NCBI RefSeq assembly: GCF_963678635.1
Contig: NC_087069.1
Coordinates: forward strand, 7,078,633 to 7,142,632
Direction of reading: 5' to 3'
DNA length: 64,000 nt
From: Symsagittifera roscoffensis
Taxonomy: Eukaryota; Xenacoelomorpha; Acoela; Convolutidae
Shown here: positions 31,461 to 41,863 of the stretch, one piece after another
How positions within the stretch are numbered: position 1 is the first letter of the stretch
How the letters are laid out: each line of letters starts with the position of its first letter
Position numbers and translations under genes: made by a program
Notes under the pieces: model-generated
Database searches by the model: none
What the model was told of the DNA's origin: nothing
Seen by the model: the letters and a program-made list of their open reading frames with translations, nothing else

Positions 31461-32600
31461 GTGAAGTCTCGCAAGAGGAAGAGAGACGTGGAGGGATTAG
31501 GCAGTCCTTCAGCGGATGCGGTCTCGGAGAAAAACTTGAGAGAGACGGCCCCCATGGTTCTGGCACGATGGAAGACAGCAGCCTACAAGAGTAGCTACGA
31601 GCCAAGGAAACTGCTCGACGTAGAAAGAGAGATGGAGATCCCCACCAGCTCAACAACGGAAGAAGACTTCAAGCCTCAGAGGACAAAAATGAAGCGAGGT
31701 TCGACAAGCAGGCAGACCTTGGAAGTGGACGTCGGCAAAGAATGGGTCTCAAATGAACACCAGGCTACTGGGAATCATGTGACTAGCGATCCTCTTGAGA
31801 AGAATAAAACGAGGAACACCTCCCGACCGTGGTGGGTGGCCCTGGAAACATTGCAGGAATTGTAAGACTGCCTGAAAAAGCTCGACAGTGGAGTGTCACG
31901 CAAACGACGCAACTGGGCTACCCAGCAAAATGCCGATATCAACAAATTGGAATTGGGGAGCCAACTGAAGAGAACTTGGCAGAACTTGTTAAAGGATCAT
32001 TTTGAAGAAGCGATGATAACATCCTCATCGGCATCGCCGTTGATGGCGAACCCCTTCATTAGAACCGCAGGACAGCTGATGTTCGCGTGGAGCCTGTTGG
32101 GAATAGAGTTAGAGACACTGACTTCGTACCATAAGTTGAAATTGGGAGGCAAGAACCTAGAGGTGTATCGAGTACTGATGCAGCACGTTGCTAGGGATAA
32201 CTCAGGCTTGAGTCTAGCAATGAGGAAAGATGCTACCTGTTTCTTGAGGTGGACAATGTCGATGATGACTGATAGTACCATCCTGGCATGTCACCAGAGA
32301 GCAATTGGAAGCAAGACGCTTGAAAGGAGAGTCTCCGCAGTCATCTTGAACGTGTACCAGAGTACTGGGATAGAAAAGGAGGATGGTTCTAGGCAGTCTC
32401 TAGAGAGCCACAGGAAGTTAGATGAGATACGAAGATTCTACAACAAGAAGTTCGAGGAGAAACACGACGTACACCGTAACTTGGCTTCGCCAGGAGAGTA
32501 CTTGAAACCCAACAAAAAGGGAGAGTAACAGTATGTGTCTGGAGTGATGGGGATGGCATACAACCATTTCTTGGACTTGGAAGTGGAGGTGCCCACAGAA
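31461..32600 (+). pseudogene. further segment of the giant coding region, two internal stops
   Basis: First-frame segment with TAA at 31863-31865 and again at 32526-32528. The start is basic (KSRKRKRD), resembling a nuclear-localisation cluster. The centre (31893-32528) is a helical domain with RTAGQLMFAWSLLGIELETL, DATCFLRWTMSMMTDSTIL and RRFYNKKFEEKHDVHRNLAS. The coding trace then moves to the third frame near 32600. No family is recognised. Sequence on the two sides of each stop is equally gene-like. Confidence 0.45.
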
Positions 32601-32608
32601 ACTACGAG

Positions 32609-34588
32609 GTGGCGCAGCTGCTGAAGTTCTGGACAGAGAAGATAATGGAGATAGACACTGTGGAGAGAGAGAGACCTAGCCTAGGTTTGATTCTCGAGAA
32701 AACACCGGAAGTAATAAGTGTGCCGCGCTCAAGTAAAAGAGTCGAACTAAAAATGGGTCACGGGAACGGCATGCTGACCACGAATCTGGGAGTGGTGTGG
32801 AAATTGCTCAGGCCCTCCTGATGTCCACATACCCATGCGAGCCTGATTGAGGAAGTCACGGAGCGAGTGAGACTAGCGCCGACAGAGGATGAAGATTTGG
32901 CGACCTTGAGTATAGTACATAGACTGATCCTGCCTCATGTGAAGGAGTCAAGTGAGGTGACGAGTGGAACAGGGTCGGTAAAGAAAATGGAGCCGGGCAG
33001 TTGTCTTGACTCGACGTGTGGGAATGGCGAGCACACCTGCGATGGACGATCATGCGTCAGGATACAGTCTTTCCAGAAAGAAGACCTAGTCACCTGGTTT
33101 GAAGACATTACCGAAAGGGAGAAGAGTGAGATACAGATAGTGACTGAGTGTTACGCGAGTACCACGGTGAACCTAGCAACAGCTCTGGGATTCTTCTCAA
33201 GAATGTGCAGTCTCCAGTCACTGGAGAGGCTAGAGTCAGAGCACCACTTGGTGACCGCGTTGAGCGTGGAGTCATGGCCCGGAGTGTTGCAAGTGACCCA
33301 GAAACACATCAAGAATTGGAAGGTTGGACTCGAAGCGGAGATGGGATTTCCCATGAGCGAAGCCTATGGTCTGCCTCTAAATGCGAAGTCACTAGTGGGG
33401 TCAGTGATGGCCAACCTATGTGGCAGCCACTATCCATTACAAATGGCGATGGTAGAAGTATCCAGCCAAAGGGTATTGATAGACAAAGCCTTCTCAGTGC
33501 CCAAATGCGTAAGACTGGCCCGGATGTCGCATCATTCACACAAGCGGTTGAGGAAGATCCGAGGAACAGTGCTGAAAGAACAGAGGGACGACTTGAGTGA
33601 AATCTGGGGTGAAGAACTTCTAGGTTTGGAGGGCGAAAATACAAGTGACCACGAGAGACAAAACGTGATGGGGAAGCCCATGGTAAGTGCCCCAAACTTG
33701 GAAGAAGTCGACGTGATACACGAGAAAATGATGGAGCTTGAGCCTCTCCTGGAAGCCTCGGGAGAACGCAATCTTAGAAGCATCGACCTCACGCATGGGG
33801 ATTGTCCATGCCACTGTCTGGCGCAGACAGTGTGGTACCCAGAACGCGCCAATCTCTGCCTGATTTGGGACATAGAAGAGATTAAATCGTTGGGACTACC
33901 GGAGCATCGACAAAAGGTGACCATCTTGGTGGTGAGCACGATGCTGGCTCTACGATGGATTGAAGAAAATATAGCAAAGTATCGGGAATCGAAGACCCCA
34001 ACGGCAGAGTCGATTCACGCGATAGGTTACAGCAGGATACTTGAGTTGTTCGAGACCGCATGCAAGGTATTCGCCATACCAATGGAAATCAGTCACATGT
34101 GGAGCCGCTTGAGGTTCTTTCCTTGGTTTCGCGCTACGTTAACGTCCTGGTTATACGTGGTGACACAGGATCACATGAGGAAACATCAAAAGGAATATCG
34201 ACAGTTCCAGGCCGAGATAGGACCAGATGCCTTCAAGAGACCTCTGCTGACCCATCGAAATGCGATCACGACGGGGTGAAAAAGAGTGGGTAGAGTATCC
34301 AGAAACAGCACTAGAGCGAGGGAGTCGATACTAGAGGAGGACCTGGCGAAATATGTAAGCCTGAGTCTTCACAATTCTTTCTGTTTGAACCGGGAGTCAA
34401 AGGTGAAGAGCTTACCGAATCAAGCGAAGAGATTGCAGGAGCAAAGGGAGTGGATGCGATCCTATGAACAGCTGAAGGCTTGGGAGGAGATTGTGATCAG
34501 CTCCGATGATGAAGAAGCACTATTGAAACAGATCACAGTGCCAAATATATCTGGGTCGGGTACCTCGAGGGCGAAGAACACGAGGTGA
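32609..34588 (+). pseudogene. C-terminal segment of the giant coding region
   Basis: Third-frame segment of about 660 codons with isolated TGA stops at about 32819-32821 and 34277-34279. The largest open piece is 32867-34279 (470 codons). It has a Cys-rich patch (CLDSTCGNGEHTCDGRSC), a long helical region, a second Cys/His patch (HGDCPCHCLAQ) and an aromatic-rich end (MWSRLRFFPWFRATLTSWLY). The final part (34286-34588) ends in an acidic SSDDEEALL tail and a basic terminus. The Cys/His patches could bind zinc, which is inference. After 34588 the strand no longer looks coding. Confidence 0.5.
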
Positions 34589-36682
34589 GCCGGTGGCTCA
34601 TAAGGAAATTCTAGAGTCTTGAGTCTTGAGAGGGAGGGGGCTCGAGGGTGAACTTGGATGAAATCTGGGTTCACGAAAAAGAAATTTTAACAAATGAGAT
34701 ATTGTTATTAATATGCTAAATCTATTATATAAATCAAAATGCTCCATGACAATTTCCTGATTGAATAGGACAAAAGAAATTTTAAATTACCAGCTTAAAA
34801 AGCGAGAATTCAAAGGTGCAGGTGTGTGCAGATTTTGATTGCTGTTTAGCGATAGTGTGAAAATTTTATATGGTTGTGAATTTTGGAATGTAGATAAACT
34901 TAATTCTGCTGCAAACTTCTGGAAATGACCACTGGCACTGTATCTTGAGTGACACTCGGGTTTCTGGCGATTCACTGACAGAGGCAGCACGCGATGAGGA
35001 CATCGTTCTTGAGTCCGGGGAGTATGTGCCAGTCGGTCATATCTGGAAGTTTGACCTTGAGGGACACGAAAATACGTGATTTTGGAGTGAAGTTTCATTT
35101 TTCAAAATTTCCAATGGAGCCTGTCATGCTCAGTTTTCTCGCAACAACTTAAAACACAAAGTGAAAAATCAGAACGACCGAATTTACAATTGCGTGATAA
35201 TACTTAAGAAAACAGCAGGAAATTGCTATTCGCAATTTCCAGATACAAAATAAGACATGAGTAGAGCCGACTTATCCTGAAGTAGGAGGCGAAATAATTC
35301 GCAATTTCCAGATACAAAATAAGACACGAGTAGAGCCGACTTATCCTGAAATAGGAGGCAAAATAATCACGAAAGAAGAGTGCAATTATTCGAACTGAAC
35401 CAGAGTGAACCTTCAACGGAAAGGTGGACAGCTGGAGTGTCCCAATGGTTCAATTCTAGAGTCTAAACTTATTTCCTTTATTAAAACTGATTAGTTTTGA
35501 ACTTATCAAGTTATCTTATTTAATTCTCGAGTTGCACATCAATTTAATTACTCCTTATACTCGAGTGCGTCGACATGTGAGTTCCAAATTTAGTTTTCTT
35601 GAGTGTGTTTTATGATTGTTATGTTGAGATAAGGCGAGTTTTAGGTTGATCCATCTGAAATGGATCAAAGTTCCACTGTCCAATGAAAAGTAACTTATCG
35701 GATTGTTCCGACCCTGTTTTTAACGGCGTTCGTGTATTTTGGGTATTCCGAGACCTAAGTATGGGAGCGTTTTTATTTTCTAGAGTGGGGGGATATTTTG
35801 GTAGTAGCCTTTAAGCTGTAACGGGTTCTAGTCTCATGTCGCAAGCGAACCGAATTGGCTCCGACCATTCTTGAGGTAGAAAAACGCAAGAGATAGTGTC
35901 CCTGACTCTTGAGCCAATGGTTATAGGGCCTATTTTTCTTAAGCCTCATATGTGACCGAAGTAGGCGACTGTTACACTTCTTAAAGAATGAAATCTTCAT
36001 AATCGTGGAGATGTTTGGTTGAGGCATTGTGGGTTAAGGTCACATCTTGATGTGAGCAGTATGTAAATTTTATTAAAAGTAATGAAGCTGTTGCGGGTTT
36101 TTCTTTTGATGGTTTATTGTTCAATATGGGGATCAGTTGTTGGTGAAAGTTTTTTTGTTAACAAATCTTACTGCTTAAAATAAAGGCAAGTCATTCTTTG
36201 ACCCTTTAAGGAAGTCAGCTTTTGGCAGCATTTTTAAATTTTTGAGGATTTTTGGTTTTGTTTGATTTGTTTAGCAAGGTTTTTTGCACTCATTTAGTTT
36301 CTGGGTCGCAAACCGTTCGTTGTAACTCGAAAACGTTCCAATAAACAATGATTTACAACAGTTTATTAATTCGCAGTTAGCTGTGGGGTCTTAAAATTGG
36401 CAGACTTGGCCTCAATTGGTAGTTTATCCGGTGGATTTTCATCAGGTGGGCAGTGACTTCATTTTCCGCATATAAAATTGCGGTCCCAGTTTTTGAGCAT
36501 TTGAGGAGAATCTTTCCACCGAAATGTTATCAGACAATGAATTCCTTGTTGCAACCCCTGGGGCAGATATCGCATGTCGCCGTGCCTGGGTTTTGTTCTA
36601 TTCCTCGAGCATTAGAATGTATTAAAGACAGATTTGGAACCAGATCTAATTTAGTATTTATCATTGGTTATTATTATATTTT
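34589..36682. other. noncoding 3' flank of the G+C-rich block
   Basis: No gene seen. A polypurine run, GAGAGGGAGGGGG, lies at about 34622-34636 straight after a TCTTGAGTCTTGAG pair. If the block were a retroelement, this is where a 3' polypurine tract would be expected, but I found no LTR pair. A 69-bp tandem duplication lies at 35228-35365. CTTGAG persists (about 34945, 35008, 35063, 35595, 35867, 35910), so the block may extend to about 36 kb. At 36638-36690 there is an extra partial copy of the neighbouring LTR sequence. Confidence 0.4.
35228..35365. repeat. 69-bp tandem duplication
   Basis: Two adjacent copies, 35228-35296 and 35297-35365, begin ATTCGCAATTTCCAGATAC and include GTAGAGCCGACTTATCCTGA. 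They differ at a few bases. Confidence 0.9.
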
Positions 36683-37201
36683 ATCTCCCAAAACTATCGT
36701 GATAACATCTCTTCTTCCAAACTAGAAAAAAGATTATGCTCGCAACCTCTAAAGAAAAACACCATCATCCATCCTTCACTACAATAGAACATTGATAAAC
36801 TAAAACTCTCTAAACCCCGGGTGAGTGGAACCAGATCTAAACTAGTATTTATCATTGGTTATTATTATGATATTTTATATCTATAAAATATTAAATACTA
36901 GCCAATCATATTCCATCAAACTAACAACCCACTTATTTGTAAATGTTGAAACTACTTGTAGTTTCAACACCAGAACAATTTGAATTCTATTTAAAATACA
37001 GTTGTTCTCATTCTGCAACTAACTCGCGTAAACCGGTGTACTTTAGATCTATTGAGACTAGGAGATAGAAGAGTAAGATTAAGATTGGTATTAGACTAAG
37101 AAGTTGCACAAATCTATCCGGCCAAAAATAAGATAGCGTGACGAGCAGACGATGTACCTTATCTGAAATTACTCTGAGTATAACCAAAAGGATATAACTC
37201 A
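36683..37201 (+). repeat. left LTR-like direct repeat
   Basis: About 519 bp from ATCTCCCAAAACTATCG to GGATATAACTCA. If the LTR begins at the TG in TGATAACATC it runs 36700-37201. It differs from the right copy at many scattered positions (for example TTCTATTTAAAATAC against TTAAACTTAGAATAC), so the insertion is not recent. Orientation follows the candidate primer-binding site. Confidence 0.75.
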
Positions 37202-38883
37202 TCTGGTGCGAACAAAAGTCTCGAACAGATCTTAACTAACCTAGACATAGAGAAAATTAGATTAGAATTAGACAAATACATTATTTCAAAAATGTTATAT
37301 GACAAAAACTTAGTAGATATGTCGCTACGCCTCAATAGATCAGATCCAATATTCCGAACAATACGAGAACTAACCTGTATTGGAAGAAAACCTCGAACAA
37401 GAGACGACGTACGACTAGGAAGAAATCTACCGATCAATTTCCTGATTGTACGACAAAAACGAGATAAAATTTTTGTATTTAGGATACTAACAGCAGTAAA
37501 TTTAAATTTCCATTTACTGACATAATATTTTGAAGAATCATCGTCAATAACCTTTCATGGCGCTAAACCTAATAAATATACAATAACGACTGATAAAAAC
37601 AACACTTGTCGTTTTCCTTAAATCAGCTGTAATTATATAACATCTTGAAAAAATATTTATTGGATATAAAAATACAAAAATTAGTTAGTATAAATCATAC
37701 ATCGTTAGTATATATAAATCATCTCTTCATCCCAGCTTCATCACCTAAAACATAACAGCAAATCTCAAAAACTAACAATCATCAAAACTAAAACTTAACC
37801 CTAACCCTTTATTGATAAACTATCAAGGTTTATCCTTGTTTTCACTTAATTAATTTCATTTTAAATAACAGATCATCAAGGCTTCCCATGATCTTTAAAT
37901 TAAATTAAATTATATCTAAATTTTTGATCATCAAGGCCTATCCTTGGATCAAATAGAACAATTTTGTTCTCCATCTCACAATTTATTTAATGTCTAATGA
38001 CCTCAAACGTCGATTCACTAACCAACCCTTATCAATGACCGAGAATAAACAGAATTTTTCCCAAAAATCTACTATTTTAATTAAGATAAACAATGAAGAA
38101 CTTCGGTTTTTCATCCTTCACTTGATCTCCCTCCTCTTAGACGACCCAGGCTAAAACTTTTCAACTTAGTAAGTCATAAAATAGTATCCAAGGAACTACT
38201 TGCGGTCTAATTATACCTGAACCTTGTGGATCGATTTACTATTCTCCAACCCTTGATCATAAATCACAACCCCTAAGTAAGATTAGGTAAGTCTATCTCA
38301 ACTGTTTATTTAACGACGAAAGTTACGACCTCGTAATCACACCACACAGACAATCAGTAGGGTATATAAGAACAAAAAGACAAACACTAAGAAATAAATT
38401 TTTTAACAAACAAAAACAAACTATTAAGAAAAGATTTTCAAAACGAAGAAACGCCGTCTCAGAATCAGAAACAACCGCAATACAAGAACTTCACAATTTA
38501 AAAGATTCAATAAATAAAAAATATCAAATTGACGATCAAATATATTTTACACATTGAAAATTATACGCTAACAGTCATAAAACACAAAAATGATTCGAAA
38601 ATAAGATAAACTAGAAGATTCAGTACTTACCCTTTTTAATACATCCATTAACTGACGCTCGAGGACAGGTACAATTTTGCCAAAATTTAATCGCAAATTT
38701 ATTCGAAAAAGGAGATGTCCGTGCAGAAGAGAATTTCCCGATGTAAAAAACAAAAGACAAAATCTTCACCACTATCTCAAAGGTATATGTAGTCTCACAT
38801 AACAATATGGAAACTACACAGTAGAAATCAAATCACCAATTGCATTTCATGATAGATACCTCATTCAAACTGATGACGTAATA
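37202..38883. other. 5' interior of the LTR element
   Basis: A candidate primer-binding site at 37204 comes first. An open frame at 37292-37525 (plus; begins MLYDKNLVDMSLRLNRSD) has some protein-like character, but I know no match. Short GATCATCAAGGC-type repeats occur near 37820-37950. The CCCTAACCCT near 37800 is too short to be telomeric. Confidence 0.4.
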
Positions 38884-39480
38884 TTGAATTTTCAAAAGTT
38901 ATTACGCAATACATCAAAATCATACAACAAATACCAAAACTCGCAAAGAGCAAACTCAATATTCACAAATGATGTGTTCTCACTCATCTATAGCTATTTT
39001 TCTATATTAGAATTGAAAGAACCTCAAAGCGATTCACCAGCGCAAACATCTCGACATACAATTGTACGACAAGAAAAACACACATTTTCAAAATTTTTCA
39101 ATGCAATCCGAGGAGATCTAAAAAGTAATGACATAACACAACATGTTAAACACGATTTACAAAAACTCTTAGCTTTGTTCATAATCGATTATTTTAGTCA
39201 TAAAATTGATTTTTTTTGCACAAGCAAGAAAATTTTTAGAACACAAAGTATAGATGAGGAAACCGTACTAGCAGAACAATCAGATTGCATTTGGGACCCT
39301 GATTGGTCTCATGAATCATTTATTAATATACCAACAGATATATCAAGTCAAACAATTAGCACAATCTCTTTTCAGAAAAATTATGTTAGAGTATATCCGC
39401 TAACGATTGATGCAACACCTTTAAACTATAATTCATTCTTCCCTGAAAGAACAGGAAAGGTTAGTTTAAACCATTTGTAA
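38884..39480 (+). CDS. gag-like ORF of the LTR element
   Basis: 198 codons starting MNFQKLLRNTSKSYNKYQN. The product is rich in Ser, Asn, Gln and Thr, with a more hydrophobic middle (LQKLLALFIIDYFSHKIDFF) and a DPDWSHESFINIPTD segment. After the stop, coding-like sequence continues in another frame to about 39829 (FVSEEIVETINEAQRSISP; later MDYPTFRPVNKPSFKQQ) and turns Asn-rich. There is no CCHC zinc knuckle and no protease motif. Calling it gag-like rests on position between LTRs and composition, not on homology. Confidence 0.35.
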   Translation: MNFQKLLRNTSKSYNKYQNSQRANSIFTNDVFSLIYSYFSILELKEPQSDSPAQTSRHTIVRQEKHTFSKFFNAIRGDLKSNDITQHVKHDLQKLLALFIIDYFSHKIDFFCTSKKIFRTQSIDEETVLAEQSDCIWDPDWSHESFINIPTDISSQTISTISFQKNYVRVYPLTIDATPLNYNSFFPERTGKVSLNHL

Positions 39481-39829
39481 ATAATGACAACTTAAATGGA
39501 ACAAGAAATCTTACACAACAAGATATACAAACTCCATGACGGTTTGTAAGCGAAGAAATAGTTGAAACAATAAATGAAGCACAACGAAGCATTTCACCTA
39601 TTCGACCCAATTTTACAACTTCAGAACAAAAAAACTCGACGTTTCTACAAACAGTTATACAATCCACAGTAAAATCCTCTTTTGCACACAAAAATTCTCA
39701 AATGGATTATCCAACGTTTCGACCAGTAAATAAACCATCTTTTAAGCAACAAAAATCACGTAAAATTTATTTTGCAGAACATAATTACAACTATGTAAAT
39801 GGACCAAAACAACAAAACTTTCTAAAATA

Positions 39830-40981
39830 AATACTCAAAATTACTTAGATTCGCAAAATATACCACAAGCGACTTCAAATTCAGTAAATTTTTCTTATCA
39901 ACCACGATCCTCACAAGAACAAAATGAAAATTAACCATTTCTTCAACAAAATCAAAATAATACAAAATAATACCATACCAGAAATCAACCTCATCATGAT
40001 ACAACAAATTATTTTGCATCAGATGATGAAGAATACCATAATCAAAACCATCAACGATTTTATTCCAGCCAAAGACCTCGTTCTTACAGCATAGACCAAC
40101 CAGACATTTTCGAACCACACACACAAAATGAACAAAAACGACAACGTAGAAATAATCCAAACTAACCAACGCAAGCTTACTAAACACCACAAACCACAAC
40201 CTAACAGCATGACTAAAAAAAGAAAACCCACGCTATCCAAACTGGATTAACACCAGCTCAGAACTGGATAAATTATTCTTTTGAAGACTCCTTTTAAGTC
40301 TGAACAGAAAAAAAACAACTAAGACAACAAAAAAACACCAGTACTAAAAAAGGCACGAAAATTTGAACTAAAACAGGACCCTCCAAAAAAGAGCATGAAA
40401 TTATACCCTCACTCCTGGCCTAACCCACCAGAGAAGACGTCCTGAGCATGCTCTATGGTCGGCTCCACCCACCGTGCTACATCCACGCTTTATGACACCC
40501 ACAACTCTATTTTTGATGACAATTACTCAAGTCTGAGTAGCTCTTAAAAATAACCGAACTAAATAATAACGCTTTTGCGATAAAAACTAATATAAGATCA
40601 TGACTAAAAACAAGATTAACAAAGATTTATTTATGTAAATAATACATGCAGTATATAGATAACATGCAGCTCAAAGACGAGCAGCAAGGAACTTGACAAC
40701 CCAATCACACTCCAACTACGGAATGGCAAGACACACCTGACATGCTACCTACAGTCACTACACTCAACGGATTTAAAGTACGACTTGTTATCGCAGCAAA
40801 GGAAACCCATTGCAACCGAACAATGGCCATCTCGATGTTCAAGTATACGTACAGATCCAAGTCACCAGGCTCTGCATCTAAAGTCAAACTACACGACACT
40901 CCCAAATGTGATTGGACCATTGCTATTCTCTAAAATCAACCAGATCAACACTCATCACAACCGATCAGAAATCATAATAAG
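39830..40981. other. 3' interior of the LTR element
   Basis: Stop-rich and A-rich on the plus strand, with Asn/Gln/Thr/His-biased translations. From about 40670 to 40930 the composition is more balanced, but no domain is recognised. No pol motifs were found in any frame. Confidence 0.4.
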
Positions 40982-41501
40982 ATCTCCCGAAACTATCGTG
41001 ATGACATCTCTTCTTCCAAACTAGAAAAAAGAATATGCTCGCAACCTCTAAAAAAAACACCATCATCCATCCTTCACTACAATAGAACATTGAAAAACTA
41101 AAACTCTCTAAACCCCGGATGGGTGGAACCAGATCTAAACTAGTATTTATCATTGGTTATTATTATGATATTTTATCTCTATAAAATATTAAATACTAAC
41201 CAATCATATTCCATCAAACTAACAACCCACTTATTTGTAAATGTTGAAACTACTTGTAGTTTCAACACCAGAACAATTTGAATTAAACTTAGAATACAGT
41301 TGGTCTCATTCTGGAACTAACTCGCGTAAACCGGTGTACACTAGATCTATTGAGACTAGGAGATATAAGAGTAAGATTAAGATTGGTATTAGACTAAGAA
41401 GTTGCACGAATCTATCCGGCCGAAAATAAGATAGCGTGACGAGCAGACGATTTACCTTATCTGAAATTACTCTATGAGTATAACCAAAAGGATATAACTC
41501 A
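40982..41501 (+). repeat. right LTR-like direct repeat
   Basis: About 520 bp, collinear with 36683-37201 from ATCTCCCGAAACTATCG to GGATATAACTCA. Lengths agree within one base overall, while substitutions and small indels are scattered throughout. Confidence 0.75.
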
Positions 41502-41863
41502 GATTCCAGCCAAAAAAATGATGAGCAGTAACGTTGTTTTAAACTGCTCTTATATATAGAAAACTCGTCGCCCCGATTCATAACTCTGCTGTAAGGTGTG
41601 AAGGATCTTGGTGCCATCCTTCTCCTGGATCTTGTGGCGTTTTTCGCCGCAGAGAGGCGTCCTTTTTCATAGCCTTAGTTTTCAGCTAGTTTTCAGCTAT
41701 TTGTAGTTTTCAGCTAGTTTTTATGTTTGATTACGTCTCTGATTGCTTTAGTGATGACTTTTGATGCCAAGTTTTTGGTGACAAAAAATCATGCTTGTTA
41801 AATGCGAATTATGTTGTCAGAAATATTAGATTCGTCAAACTAATTTACTTTTCAAGAATCGGA

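Larger units (their letters stand above)
36683..41501. mobile_element. LTR-flanked element without recognisable pol
   Basis: Direct repeats of about 520 bp bound a 3.8-kb interior. The interior is A+T-rich with only gag-like, Asn/Gln/Lys-rich coding traces on the plus strand; I see no protease, reverse transcriptase or integrase motif. Just inside the left repeat, 37204 begins TGGTGCGAACAAAAG, which starts with the TGG expected of a tRNA primer-binding site two bases after an LTR ending in CA. I could not find a clean target-site duplication. It is best read as a non-autonomous or gutted LTR retrotransposon, whose right end lies 362 bp upstream of the SELENOM-like start codon. Confidence 0.65.

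Noticed and set aside
34622-34636. polypurine tract proving the G+C-rich block is an LTR element
   Set aside because: The run is real, but no LTR pair was found on the two sides and the 5' edge is next to the gap, so the claim is not supported.
37797-37812. telomeric repeat (CCCTAACCCT)
   Set aside because: Only about one and a half units, inside an LTR element.
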